Positions 45,695-54,648 of a stretch of 64,000 bases of DNA are shown here, piece after piece. The stretch is from positions 868,001 to 932,000 of the forward strand of contig NZ_MINI01000028.1 in the NCBI RefSeq assembly GCF_002906855.1, read 5' to 3'. The stretch's first letter is position 1, and each line of letters starts with the position of its first letter. A model generated the notes under the pieces. It was not told where the DNA came from. It did no database searches and saw only the letters and a list, made by a program, of their open reading frames with translations. This DNA is from Pseudomonas putida. Its GTDB lineage: Bacteria; Pseudomonadota; Gammaproteobacteria; Pseudomonadales; Pseudomonadaceae. The position numbers were made by a program, and so were the translations under genes.

Positions 45695-47464
45695 ATGTCT
45701 GATTACCTTGCACCACTGCGCGACATGGATTTCCTGTTCAACGAAGTGTTTGATATCCCGGCCTGGTGGGCGCAGACCCCGGCCTTGGTCGAGCAAGTCG
45801 ACGCCGACACTGCCCGCGCCGTGCTGGAGCAGGCCGGCAAGCTGATTGCCGAGGTGGTGGCGCCGCTCAACCGCTGCGGTGACGAACAGGGTTGCCGCTG
45901 GGAAAACGGCCGTGTGATCACCCCCGACGGTTTCGCCGATGCCTACCGGGCGTTCGCCGAAGATGGCTGGGTGGGTGTGGCTGGCGCGCCGGAATATGGC
46001 GGCATGGGCATGCCGAAAGTGATCGGCGCCCAGCTTGAAGAGATGCTCAACGCCGCCAACCTGTCGTTCGGCCTGTACCCGATGCTCACTGCAGGCGCCT
46101 GCCTGTCCTTGCTCAACCACGCCAGCGAGCCGCTCAAGGCCCGTTACCTGCCACCGATGTATGAAGGCCGCTGGACGGGTTCGATGTGCCTGACCGAGTC
46201 GCACTGTGGCACCGACCTGGGCCTGCTGCGCACCCGTGCAGAACCTGCGGCCGATGGCAGCTACCGGGTCAGCGGCACCAAGATTTTCATCACCGGTGGT
46301 GAGCAGGACCTGACCGAGAACATCATCCACCTGGTGCTGGCCCGTCTGCCCGATGCACCCGCAGGTGCAAAGGGCATTTCCCTGTTCCTGGTGCCGAAAG
46401 TGCTGGTCGACGACAAGGGCGCGTTGGGCGAAGCCAATGCGGTCAGCTGCGGCTCCATCGAGCACAAGATGGGCATCAAGGCCTCGGCCACCTGCGTGAT
46501 GAACTTCGACGGCGCCATCGGCTACCTGGTCGGCGAGCCGAACAAAGGCCTGAACGCCATGTTCACCATGATGAACTACGAGCGCCTGGGGGTGGGTATC
46601 CAGGGCCTGGCCCTGGGCGAGCGCTCCTACCAGAATGCCATTGCCTATGCCCGCGACCGCCAGCAGGGTCGTGCCCCGACCGGCGCCGAGGTGCCTGGGC
46701 AAGCTGCCGACCCGATCGTCGTGCACCCGGATGTACGACGTATGCTGCTGACCATGAAGGCCCTGAACGAGGGCGGGCGGGCATTCTCCACCTACGTGGC
46801 GTTGCAGCTGGACCTGGCGAAGTACAGCGAGGATGCCGGCGCACGCCGCCTGGCCGAGGCCAAGGTGGCCTTGCTGACTCCGGTGGCCAAGGCCTTCCTC
46901 ACCGACATGGGCCTGGAAACCACGGTGCATGGCCAGCAGGTGTTCGGCGGCCACGGCTACATCCGTGAATGGGGCCAGGAACAGCTGATTCGCGATTGCC
47001 GCATCACCCAGATCTACGAAGGTGCCAACGGCATCCAGGCCCTCGATCTGGTAGGGCGCAAACTGCTGGGCGATGATGGCCAGGCGTATCGCCTGCTGTC
47101 GACGGAGATCCGCACGTTCGCCGAGACGCTGACAGCCGAGTTCGGTACGCCGCTGCTGGCGGCGGTGAGCGAACTCGACGCACTGACCGCCTGGGTCCTC
47201 GACCGTGGCCAGGGCAACCCCCAGGAGATTGGCGCGGCGTCGGTGGAATACCTGCATGCGTTCGGTTACACGCTCTACGCCTACCTGTGGGCTCGCATGG
47301 CCGAAGTCGCACTGAACACGGCGCAACCTGAGCCGTTCCACCAGAGCAAGCTGGCCACCGCGCGGTTCTACTTCGCGCGCCTGCTGCCGCGCACCCACTC
47401 GCTGAGTGCCAGCGTCAAGGCGGGTAGCCACAGCCTGTATCTGCTCGATGCCGACCTGCTGTGA
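45695..47464 (+). CDS. acyl-CoA dehydrogenase of the large DmdC/AidB-like type
   Basis: 589 residues, much longer than the ~380 of short-chain enzymes and close to DmdC (3-methylmercaptopropionyl-CoA dehydrogenase). It has an N-terminal ~70-residue extension (SDYLAPLRDMDFLFNEVF), the FAD core (MCLTESHCGTDLGLL, FITGGEQD, YEGANGIQALDLVGRKLL) and a C-terminal helical domain. The YEGANGIQ glutamate is the usual catalytic-base region. Start MSDYLAP chosen as the only sensible ATG; longer readings run into the dioxygenase. Substrate not deducible. Confidence 0.85.
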   Translation: MSDYLAPLRDMDFLFNEVFDIPAWWAQTPALVEQVDADTARAVLEQAGKLIAEVVAPLNRCGDEQGCRWENGRVITPDGFADAYRAFAEDGWVGVAGAPEYGGMGMPKVIGAQLEEMLNAANLSFGLYPMLTAGACLSLLNHASEPLKARYLPPMYEGRWTGSMCLTESHCGTDLGLLRTRAEPAADGSYRVSGTKIFITGGEQDLTENIIHLVLARLPDAPAGAKGISLFLVPKVLVDDKGALGEANAVSCGSIEHKMGIKASATCVMNFDGAIGYLVGEPNKGLNAMFTMMNYERLGVGIQGLALGERSYQNAIAYARDRQQGRAPTGAEVPGQAADPIVVHPDVRRMLLTMKALNEGGRAFSTYVALQLDLAKYSEDAGARRLAEAKVALLTPVAKAFLTDMGLETTVHGQQVFGGHGYIREWGQEQLIRDCRITQIYEGANGIQALDLVGRKLLGDDGQAYRLLSTEIRTFAETLTAEFGTPLLAAVSELDALTAWVLDRGQGNPQEIGAASVEYLHAFGYTLYAYLWARMAEVALNTAQPEPFHQSKLATARFYFARLLPRTHSLSASVKAGSHSLYLLDADLL

Positions 47465-47564
47465 CAGATGCTGCTCGCGGAATAACCTGCGCAAGAAAGC
47501 GGATGCAGCAAGGGGGCGAGCGACGTTAAAGTGCGCTGAAACTGGTTTGCCGTAGGGAACTCAG

Positions 47565-48065
47565 ATGTCCAGCGCCTTTTCTTTGATGCCGTCTCCGGTC
47601 GGCACCCTGACCCTGGTGGCACGCGGCGAGCGACTCGCCGCCGTGCTGTGGGAGGAGGAGCGTGAGAACCGCGTGCGGCTTGGCGAGTTGCACCGCGATG
47701 ATCGCCACCCGACGCTGTGCGAAACGGCCCGCCAGCTGGGCGAGTACTTCGCTGGCACGCGCCAACACTTCGAACTGGCACTGGACTTTGCCGGTACTGA
47801 GTTTCAGCGCCAGGTGTGGGCGGCCTTGCTGACCATTCCATTTGGTGAGACCCGCAGCTACAGCGACATCGCCCTGCAGATCGGCAACCCAAGTGCCGTG
47901 CGGGCAGTGGGGGCAGCCAACGGGCGCAACCCGATCTCGATCATTGCCCCGTGTCACCGGGTTATCGGCGCGTCCGGGAGCTTGACCGGGTTTGCCGGGG
48001 GCTTGCCAGCCAAACAGTTTCTGCTGGCATTGGAAGGGCGGCAGAGCCTGGCCCTCGACCTGTGA
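47565..48065 (+). CDS. ogt: methylated-DNA--protein-cysteine S-methyltransferase
   Basis: 166 residues. Active-site C130 in PCHRVIGASG, preceded by the helix-turn-helix region VRAVGAANGRNPISIIA. It repairs O6-methylguanine by a one-time transfer to the cysteine. Lacks the Ada regulatory domain, so Ogt type. TAGGGAAC upstream of ATG. Stands alone. Confidence 0.93.
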   Translation: MSSAFSLMPSPVGTLTLVARGERLAAVLWEEERENRVRLGELHRDDRHPTLCETARQLGEYFAGTRQHFELALDFAGTEFQRQVWAALLTIPFGETRSYSDIALQIGNPSAVRAVGAANGRNPISIIAPCHRVIGASGSLTGFAGGLPAKQFLLALEGRQSLALDL

Positions 48066-48100
48066 GAAACCTGTAGCGGCCTGTTCGTGGGAGAGGCTCC

Positions 48101-48343
48101 TCAGCTGACCCAGCTCACCAGCAGGCAGACGACCAGCGCCAGCACAGACCCTGCCATCAGTGTGTACTGACGCCGTGCACGCTGTGCATGCGGCCTTACC
48201 TCGCGCAGGTACTCCCCCGGCGTCGGTGCATCGGGCCGGTGCCGCAAACTCTCGGCAATTTCAGCCAGCTGGCCCTGGATCAGCAGGCTGACCACGTAGT
48301 AGGTGACGGCAAAACTGAATAGCGTCGACAGCAGAAACTTCAT
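48101..48343 (-). CDS. small two-helix membrane protein, unknown function
   Basis: 80 residues with a hydrophobic segment at each end (LSTLFSFAVTYYVVSLLI and LMAGSVLALVVCLLVSWV) and a charged Arg-rich middle (RPHAQRARRQ). The start overlaps the nitrilase gene stop (ATGA), so both are co-translated. No family recognised. Confidence 0.65.
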   Translation of the reverse strand: MKFLLSTLFSFAVTYYVVSLLIQGQLAEIAESLRHRPDAPTPGEYLREVRPHAQRARRQYTLMAGSVLALVVCLLVSWVS

Positions 48344-49083
48344 GCCTCAGGCATATCCAGCGGCAGGCCGAGCGCGATGTTGCTGGCGGTATCCAGCAGG
48401 ATAAGGCCTTCGGCCTTGTCATCCAGCGCTGCCAGCAGGTTGCCCTGGCTGTCCCAGGCTGCGGAGCCGCCGGCACCGATGAACTTGTCGGCCGGCCCGA
48501 CGCAGTTGGCCAGCAGCACCGGAATGCCCAGGGTGCGCGCCACCTCCGGGTAATGCTCGTTGCCTTCACGTATGCCTTTGGCGGTCTTGGCCACGCTGAC
48601 CAGATACAGCTCGGCACCCAGCCCACGGGCCTGGGCGGCATGTTCGATGAACATCGATTCATAGCAGATGGCCGGGGCGATCTGCAGCGTCCCCGATTCG
48701 AACACCAGGGGTTGGTCACCACGCGTGAAGAACGGCAGCTCATCGTCATGCAGGCGCTGCTTGGCATATGCCAGGCGCGGCAGGCCTGGGCGCAGGATGG
48801 GCATGCCGATACGAATGCCCTCGGCGGTCGGCAATGGCAGACCCACGGCCACGCTGATTGCCAGCTGGTCACAAAGCACCTGCAAGGGCTCGAGGCGGGC
48901 AGAGGTCACCGGCAGGGCCACCTGGCGCGCCACGGTCGGTTCGTAACCGGTCAACGACAGTTCCGGGAACACCACCAGCTCGGCGCCCAATGCCGCGGCT
49001 TGCTCGATGCAGCGCAGATGGCGGGCGAGGTTGCCCGCCAGGTCGCCTTTACGCGACGCCAATTGTATGGCACAGAGTTTCAT
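48340..49083 (-). CDS. carbon-nitrogen hydrolase (nitrilase superfamily)
   Basis: 247 residues with the Glu-Lys-Cys triad: E41 (VVFPELSLTGYEP), K108 (AYAKQRLHDDE), C140 (PAICYESMFIEHA). Likely an omega-amidase or other amide hydrolase; the substrate cannot be told. Start MKLCAIQLASRKGDLAGNL after AAGGAA is typical; longer readings add unlike sequence. Co-translated with the small membrane protein downstream. Confidence 0.85.
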   Translation of the reverse strand: MKLCAIQLASRKGDLAGNLARHLRCIEQAAALGAELVVFPELSLTGYEPTVARQVALPVTSARLEPLQVLCDQLAISVAVGLPLPTAEGIRIGMPILRPGLPRLAYAKQRLHDDELPFFTRGDQPLVFESGTLQIAPAICYESMFIEHAAQARGLGAELYLVSVAKTAKGIREGNEHYPEVARTLGIPVLLANCVGPADKFIGAGGSAAWDSQGNLLAALDDKAEGLILLDTASNIALGLPLDMPEA

Positions 49084-49187
49084 GGTGTGTTCCTTCCCTG
49101 GTACAGGTCGAATGGCCGAGCATACCCCCGACACACTGGCGAAGCCAGTCGTCGAGCATGGCCTTTTCCGCGTACAGGCGGTCACTG

Positions 49188-49286
49188 CTAGTCGAAACGC
49201 ACCTCGACCTGCGCAGGCGGGGTGCCTTGTGCCATGCTGTTGAATGACAGCGCCATGAGCACGGCACACACGAGAGCGTTACGCAT
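49188..49286 (-). CDS. very small ORF with signal peptide and strong ribosome site
   Basis: 32 codons. The translation starts MRNALVCAVLMALSFNSMA, a credible signal peptide with an SMA cleavage site, leaving a predicted mature peptide QGTPPAQVEVRFD. GGAGGCG lies 6 to 8 bases before the ATG on the minus strand. After the TAG, a +1 reading frame continues with coding-like sequence (SDRLYAEKAMLDDWLRQC), so a frameshifted longer gene is possible. The rest of the 277 bp between the nitrilase and phosphatase genes shows nothing else. Confidence 0.4.
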   Translation of the reverse strand: MRNALVCAVLMALSFNSMAQGTPPAQVEVRFD

Positions 49287-49360
49287 GATGCGCCTCCGCG
49301 GCGGGCTGCGTGTCGCTCCAATTTACGCCGGCCGCCGCGCGCCAGCAGAGGAACATTGTA

Positions 49361-50086
49361 ATGAGCCGGTTTCGGCGGGTAGCCGCCAACAGCAAGGGGC
49401 GCGACCTCGCCGTGGGCGATATCCACGGGCATTTTCGGCGGCTTGAGCAGTGCCTGGACGCAGCTGGTTTCGACCCAGTAGTGGACCGGCTGTTCAGCGT
49501 CGGCGACCTGGTCGACCGCGGGCCGCACAGTGAAGAGTGCCTGTGGTGGCTGGAGCAGCCCTGGTTCCATGCCGTGCAGGGCAATCACGAGTCGCTGGCG
49601 ATCACTTGCCTGAAAGGCGGGCGCCTGGACCTGGAAATGTACCGTGCCGCAGGAGGTGGTTGGTTCATCGACATGCCCAGTGACAGGCAGGCAGTCTTTG
49701 TCGAACGGTTTCTGCAACTGCCGATTGCCATGGAGGTGCAAACGGATGTCGGCCTGATCGGCTTGCTGCATGCAGACAGCCCGTTCAACGACTGGAATGC
49801 CTTGCGCGATAGCTTGCTGTTCGATGACGACGCAGGCGTTCGTGAGGTTTGCCAGTGGTCGCGTCAACGACTGAAGGACGGCAACACCGAGCATGTGGCA
49901 GGCCTGCGCGCCTTGTTGGTGGGGCATACGCCGGTGGTGCGGGCCAAGCAGCTGGGCAACGTCTGGCATCTGGATACCGGTGGCTGGGCCAGTGGCCATT
50001 TCAGCCTGATGGACCTCGCCAGCCTGCGCCTGGTCATCCCGCCAGCAGATGAATCAACAGCGCCACCGCCAGCACCATCAGCATGA
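49361..50086 (+). CDS. PPP-family metallophosphatase (PrpA/PrpB-like)
   Basis: 241 residues with the three metal-site motifs GDIHGH (near 20), GDLVDRG (near 50) and GNHE (near 78), plus the later histidine in LVGHTPVV. Likely a bacterial serine/threonine or diadenosine-type phosphatase acting in the cytoplasm. Start at MSRFRRVAANSKG, 7 bases after GAGGAA. Its 3' end overlaps the convergent LysE gene by 53 bp, encoding a low-complexity tail ending PPADESTAPPPAPSA. Confidence 0.85.
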   Translation: MSRFRRVAANSKGRDLAVGDIHGHFRRLEQCLDAAGFDPVVDRLFSVGDLVDRGPHSEECLWWLEQPWFHAVQGNHESLAITCLKGGRLDLEMYRAAGGGWFIDMPSDRQAVFVERFLQLPIAMEVQTDVGLIGLLHADSPFNDWNALRDSLLFDDDAGVREVCQWSRQRLKDGNTEHVAGLRALLVGHTPVVRAKQLGNVWHLDTGGWASGHFSLMDLASLRLVIPPADESTAPPPAPSA

Positions 50087-50648
50087 CCCCGGATGCCCGT
50101 TCCAGCCACGGCAGGGCACGGGCGAAACGCCGCAGCAGGCGTTGATTGCCGATGGCCGCAGCCACCAGCAGGTCCCACAGCAGCACGATGCTGAACATCC
50201 AGGCGCTGTACAGCCACTTCCAGCCGGCGCTGCTGCTGGCCACCATGCCGGCAAGGCTGGCGTAGAACAGCGCGTTCTTCGGGTTCAGTGCCCCAGATAC
50301 AAAACCCATGCCCAGGCCGCGCCACCAACCCTTGATCGCGGCTTGCCCGGCAACGGCTGTCAGCTCGCTTTTACCGGCATGACGCACGAACAGCAAGCCG
50401 ATGTACAACAGGTAACCGGCACCGGCCAGTTGCAGGGTAAGGAACATCGCACTGCCTTCGCGCAGGATGGCCAGGCCGGCAAAGGCCATGGCAATGAACA
50501 GGCCATTGGCCAGGGCGATGCCCAGGCAGGCGCCGCTGGCCACACGCCAACCCGCCGATATAGACGTGCGGGCGACCAGGAAAAAGTCCGGCCCCGGTGA
50601 CAGCAGGGCGAGGAAGTGGGCGAGGGCGACGATCAGGAACTGCTCCAT
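50034..50648 (-). CDS. LysE-family amino acid exporter
   Basis: 204 residues, six predicted helices, start MEQFLIVALAHFLALLSPGPDFFLVAR, with the LysE/RhtB motif SPGPDF and GALNPKNALFY. Inner-membrane efflux of amino acids or derivatives. The neighbouring AraC gene lies 61 bp upstream on the same strand and may control it. Convergent and overlapping with the phosphatase gene by 53 bp. Confidence 0.87.
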   Translation of the reverse strand: MEQFLIVALAHFLALLSPGPDFFLVARTSISAGWRVASGACLGIALANGLFIAMAFAGLAILREGSAMFLTLQLAGAGYLLYIGLLFVRHAGKSELTAVAGQAAIKGWWRGLGMGFVSGALNPKNALFYASLAGMVASSSAGWKWLYSAWMFSIVLLWDLLVAAAIGNQRLLRRFARALPWLERASGVMLMVLAVALLIHLLAG

Positions 50649-50709
50649 GGTGGGCTTTCTCGGTAGCAAAGCCGCAGTCTGGAGGCTGCCCTGGAGCAGG
50701 TATTGAAGA

Positions 50710-51528
50710 TTATTGCGCGTGCCGGTACTGCCCCGGCGTGACCCCGACATGGGCCTTGAACACCCGCTGGAAGTGGCTCTGGTCGGCAAACCCCAGCTGG
50801 TACGCAACCTCGGCCAACGCCAGCCCGTCACGCAGCAGTACCCGGCCACGGTTGACCCGCGCGTTAAGCAGATAGGCATGGGGTGTCAGCCCGGTGGCGG
50901 CGCGAAACGCCCGGATCAACTGATAGCGGCCAAGGCCCGCCTGCCCGGCCAGGCGCTCAAGGCTCAGTTGCGCCAGGTCTTGCGCTTCGATGTGTTCGAT
51001 CAACTCACGTAAGGTCGGCATCCCCAGCACAGGTGCGGGCGCTGCCAGCGAAACCGGTTGCGCGGAAAAATCGTGATCGCCGAGCAATGCCACGAGCGCC
51101 GCTTCCTTCTCACCGATGCTGGCTGTAGAGAAGAGCAGGTCGTTCAAGTTGCAGAATTCTTGGTACAGCGTCGGTTCCCGGCTGATCCGTGCAGGGGCAC
51201 CGGGCCTTGCCGCTTCGAGCCCTGACTCCAGGCGCAATTGCGCTAGCCAGCTGGCATCCACATGCAGCATCTGATAGCTCCAAGCCTGGCCAGGCTCGGG
51301 GTTGCAGGCATGCACTCGCTGCGCCGGCACCAACACCAGGGTGCCCGGTGTCAGGCGCTCCTGCCCGTCGCCGGCTCCGCTGAAGCAGCTGCTACCAGCA
51401 TCCACTGCGCCGATGGAGAAGGTCGGGTGACTGTGCGCCTTGTAGCAGGCGCGGCTATGGCAGGCGCGGCGGCTTTCCACCCAGGGCAGTGCCGGGTCGC
51501 GCCAGAGCTGGGAGCGGGCAGTGGGCAT
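50710..51528 (-). CDS. AraC-family transcriptional regulator
   Basis: 272 residues. N-terminal cupin-like effector domain (ACHSRACYKAHSHPTFSIGAVDAG; LVLVPAQRVHACNP), C-terminal double helix-turn-helix (LERLAGQAGLGRYQLIRAFR, ALAEVAYQLGFADQSHFQRVFKAHVGVTPGQYR). Sits between two LysE-family exporter genes, one co-directional and one divergent; it probably regulates at least one. Effector unknown. Confidence 0.88.
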   Translation of the reverse strand: MPTARSQLWRDPALPWVESRRACHSRACYKAHSHPTFSIGAVDAGSSCFSGAGDGQERLTPGTLVLVPAQRVHACNPEPGQAWSYQMLHVDASWLAQLRLESGLEAARPGAPARISREPTLYQEFCNLNDLLFSTASIGEKEAALVALLGDHDFSAQPVSLAAPAPVLGMPTLRELIEHIEAQDLAQLSLERLAGQAGLGRYQLIRAFRAATGLTPHAYLLNARVNRGRVLLRDGLALAEVAYQLGFADQSHFQRVFKAHVGVTPGQYRHAQ

Positions 51529-51659
51529 GACAGGGTCCTCGGTCAGCTGGGCAGCTTAGCAGCGCCGGGCGAGCGACCGTACAGTTTTTGCCGTTGGCTG
51601 TACCTTGACCCGGCCCCTGCACGGCATCGACAGTAGCGGCTGATTGCCTGGAGAACAAA

Positions 51660-52283
51660 ATGGACCTGTCGAGCCTGTTGCTATTCATCCCCGCCTGCTT
51701 CGCCCTGAACATGGCACCGGGGCCGAACAACCTGTTGTCGCTGCACAATGCCAGCCGCTACGGCCTGCGCACTGCCTGCGTGGCCGGCGGCGGGCGAATT
51801 CTCGCCTTCAGCGGCATGATCGCCCTCGCCGCCATGGGCCTGGCGGTGGTGCTGCACACCAGCGAGTACCTGTTCCTGGCGATCAAGGTGGTGGGCGCGG
51901 CGTACCTGTTCTACATCGCCTGGCAGCTGTGGCGCGCCCCGGTCGGCGAAGCCGTGGTGGCCAGTGATCACCCGCGCGGCACGTGGCGCCTGGCACGCCA
52001 GGAATTCTGGGTGGCGGCGGGCAACCCGAAAGCCATCCTGATCTTCACCGCCTTCCTGCCGCAGTTTGTTTCGGTTGGCAGCGCCACGCCGGTGAGTGAG
52101 CAGTTCCTATGGCTTGGCGTGCTGTTCTTGCTGCTGGAGTGGGCGGCGATCGCCATCTATTCAGGCCTGGGTGCCTACATGCAACGCTGGTTCAGCCAGC
52201 CCGGGCCACGCCGGCTGTTCAACCGGGTCAGCGCCTCGCTGCTTGGTTGCGCCGGCCTCGGCCTGCTGGCGGCGCGGCGCTAG
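51660..52283 (+). CDS. LysE-family amino acid exporter
   Basis: 207 residues, six predicted helices, start MDLSSLLLFIPACFALNMAPGPNNLL with the PGPNN motif and AAGNPKAILIFTAFLPQF. Divergent from the AraC gene across 131 bp. Only distantly similar to the other exporter on the far side of the regulator. Its stop overlaps the convergent autotransporter by 4 bases. Confidence 0.87.
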   Translation: MDLSSLLLFIPACFALNMAPGPNNLLSLHNASRYGLRTACVAGGGRILAFSGMIALAAMGLAVVLHTSEYLFLAIKVVGAAYLFYIAWQLWRAPVGEAVVASDHPRGTWRLARQEFWVAAGNPKAILIFTAFLPQFVSVGSATPVSEQFLWLGVLFLLLEWAAIAIYSGLGAYMQRWFSQPGPRRLFNRVSASLLGCAGLGLLAARR

Positions 52284-54568
52284 AACTGCCAGCGCACGCC
52301 CAGGTTCACGCTGCTGGCTTCCTGCTGGCGGCTGTCGAGGTTGCGTGAGTACTGCACGCCGCCGTGCAGGCTCAGCGCCTCGCTAACCTGGGCGACCAGG
52401 CCGGTTTCGAGCTGTAGCGAGGTGTAGCGGTAGTCGGTCTTGATCTTGTCCACGCCATCGAAGGTCAGGGTGTCCCGGCCGCCGTCGCCGTGCCACAGGT
52501 TCAGTTGCGCATAGGGTTGCAGCAGGCGCCCGCTGCTTGCTTTGTAGGCGCCTTCGAGGCGCACGCCGAGCCGACCGGTCAGCTCGACCTGGGCGTCATG
52601 GCTGACGTGCGAGACGCTGTCGTTGGCGCTGTCCAGCGAGACTTTCTGGGCGATCAGCTGGGCTTGTGGCTCCAGGATCCAGCGCTCGGAGAGGCTGATC
52701 GGGTAGCCGGACTCCAGCGACGCAGTCCAGGCGTGGCCGTCGATGTTCAGCTTGTCGCCCCGGTCGGAGCGGGCTCGGCCATCGAGCTTGGTGTACTGCA
52801 GCACGCTGTCGAGGTACCAGCCTTGTGGACCCACCAGCGTCCAGTAGCCGCCGACACTGTCGCCGTCGAGCTTGAGGTCACCCACGCTGCGATCCTCCAC
52901 GGCCAGGGCAAAGCCTTTGACGTCGGCGTCCAACCGGCTATGGCTGACGTATAGGCCCAGATGCTGGCGATAGCCGTCATCGCTGACCATGGCGTACAGG
53001 TCCTGACCCACCTTGAAACCAAACAGGTCGCCGTCCAGGCTCGGGCTGACGGTGCCGCTCCATTGCTGGCGCAGCGCGCCGCCATAGGCCTGGCCCCAGC
53101 TGGCGGGGAGGGCGCCCCCGCCCTGCAGCAATTGCTGGTCACCTTGGCGCTGATGGAACGTGCCCAGCGCCTGGCGGGCTATGATGGCGGCGCCTCTAGG
53201 GGCAGCAGCATAGACCGGCACTTCCGGGCGATACAGCGGCAGGCTTTCACCTTGCACGGGCGCTGGCAGGTCGGGCTGACCGGGTGCTGGCGCCGCGACA
53301 GGCGGGGTGACGGCCGGAGCGGGCAGCGCGACCAGCGTCGAGCGCAGGTACCAGCTGTTTTCGCTGCCCGCAGTCATCCCACCTTTAAACAGTCGGTAGT
53401 CGTAAGCGCCGACCGATAGCGTCTGAGTCTGGACAAAAGCCGTGGCGGTGCTGGTGGCGCCATTGCGCGCTTCGACGACCTGGATACCATTCTGGTTGGT
53501 GGCGGCACCCGCGCCACCTAAATTGTTCACCTCCAGGCGCGTGCTGCCGCTGATGCTGCCCTGGCTGACCACCAGCCGGTCGGATGCTGCGTCATCGCCC
53601 GCGAGTATGCTGTTTACGCGCAGCAGTCCGTTCTCCCCAACGTAGTTGCCGTTCACCGTCAATCTGCCCTGTGCATCATTGCCGCTGCTGAGGTCAATGG
53701 TGCCAGCATTGTTTAGCGTCGCATCTTGCCCTTGGCTGATGGGCATCATGATCCCGTGGCGGGAAACCAGTGTGCTGCTGTCGTCAATGAGCAGGGCGCC
53801 TGTGCCGCTACCAGGTTGCTCAACGGTGCCGTCGCCAAGGGTCAACGTGTCGTCGAGCGTGAGGCGGCTGTTTTCGAACAGGCCGATTGCTTCCCAGTTC
53901 ACATACCGGGCCCCGCCATTGATCTGGCTGTTCTCGAATACCAGGCTGTCGTTGCCGCGGCCGCCGTCCAGTTCAGTGACCAGCGTGCTGGCGTCGAGGC
54001 CAACGATGCTTGCATGGTCATCACCTTGGCCCTTATCGACCTTGCCGCCTATGCGGCCACCCGTCCAGGTGAAGAGGTCGTCACCTGCGCTGGCCAGTAC
54101 ATTGCCCTTAAACAGACCGCCGCTGATGGTGATGTCGTCGGTACCGCCGCTGGTGCTGATGTTACCGCCGATGGTGCCGCCACGAAGGATGATGGTGTCG
54201 TTGCCGAAACCGCTGACCAGGTTGCCATCGATCAAGGTTTCGACACCAAGGTCCTGGGACATGGCGAAGTAGTTGTCGGCCAGCTTGAGGTCGACACGGC
54301 CAATTCGTCCGCCAGCGAAGATTGCACGGTCGCCGTCCTCGAATGCGCCGACGATTCGCCCGCCGGACATGTAGAACGTGTCGTAGCCTTGCCCTTGGTT
54401 GAGTGACCGAATCGTTCCGCCGGTCATTCTGAAATCATCAATGGCCGGGGTCTGTACGACGGCGCCAAGGTTGTCGCCAGGCGAAACCAGCAAGGTTTGC
54501 GCGTTAACGATCAGCGGCAGGGTGAGGAGGGGAAAGGCAGCAGGCAGCAGCAGGCGAGGGCAAGGCAT
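52280..54568 (-). CDS. autotransporter (type Va) with right-handed-repeat passenger
   Basis: 762 residues. Signal peptide 1-23 (cleavage after LIVNA). The passenger (about 24-440) is built of repeats with a GG-hydrophobic turn (MTGGTIRSL, MSGGRIVGA, FAGGRIGRV, LRGGTIGGN, ISGGLFKGN, WTGGRIGGK) typical of a beta-helix. A Pro-rich linker (about 440-465) leads to an autotransporter beta-barrel (about 500-762) that ends in the sorting signal WQF. Start at MPCPRLLLPAAF with GGAG 8 bases upstream. No protease catalytic triad is evident, so an adhesin or surface factor is more likely than an enzyme. Confidence 0.87.
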   Translation of the reverse strand: MPCPRLLLPAAFPLLTLPLIVNAQTLLVSPGDNLGAVVQTPAIDDFRMTGGTIRSLNQGQGYDTFYMSGGRIVGAFEDGDRAIFAGGRIGRVDLKLADNYFAMSQDLGVETLIDGNLVSGFGNDTIILRGGTIGGNISTSGGTDDITISGGLFKGNVLASAGDDLFTWTGGRIGGKVDKGQGDDHASIVGLDASTLVTELDGGRGNDSLVFENSQINGGARYVNWEAIGLFENSRLTLDDTLTLGDGTVEQPGSGTGALLIDDSSTLVSRHGIMMPISQGQDATLNNAGTIDLSSGNDAQGRLTVNGNYVGENGLLRVNSILAGDDAASDRLVVSQGSISGSTRLEVNNLGGAGAATNQNGIQVVEARNGATSTATAFVQTQTLSVGAYDYRLFKGGMTAGSENSWYLRSTLVALPAPAVTPPVAAPAPGQPDLPAPVQGESLPLYRPEVPVYAAAPRGAAIIARQALGTFHQRQGDQQLLQGGGALPASWGQAYGGALRQQWSGTVSPSLDGDLFGFKVGQDLYAMVSDDGYRQHLGLYVSHSRLDADVKGFALAVEDRSVGDLKLDGDSVGGYWTLVGPQGWYLDSVLQYTKLDGRARSDRGDKLNIDGHAWTASLESGYPISLSERWILEPQAQLIAQKVSLDSANDSVSHVSHDAQVELTGRLGVRLEGAYKASSGRLLQPYAQLNLWHGDGGRDTLTFDGVDKIKTDYRYTSLQLETGLVAQVSEALSLHGGVQYSRNLDSRQQEASSVNLGVRWQF

Positions 54569-54648
54569 CGGCAGGTCTCCGTGTCCATTGAGGGACCACA
54601 ACCTTGAGCGGCATTTCATATGCCGCTTCGGCCCTGCCGGAGTTGTAT

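Noticed and set aside
49049..49187. Separate minus-strand gene reading SDRLYAEKAMLDDW into the nitrilase start
   Set aside because: No start codon with ribosome site, and it overlaps the nitrilase ribosome site. Kept only as a possible frameshift remainder of the small secreted ORF.
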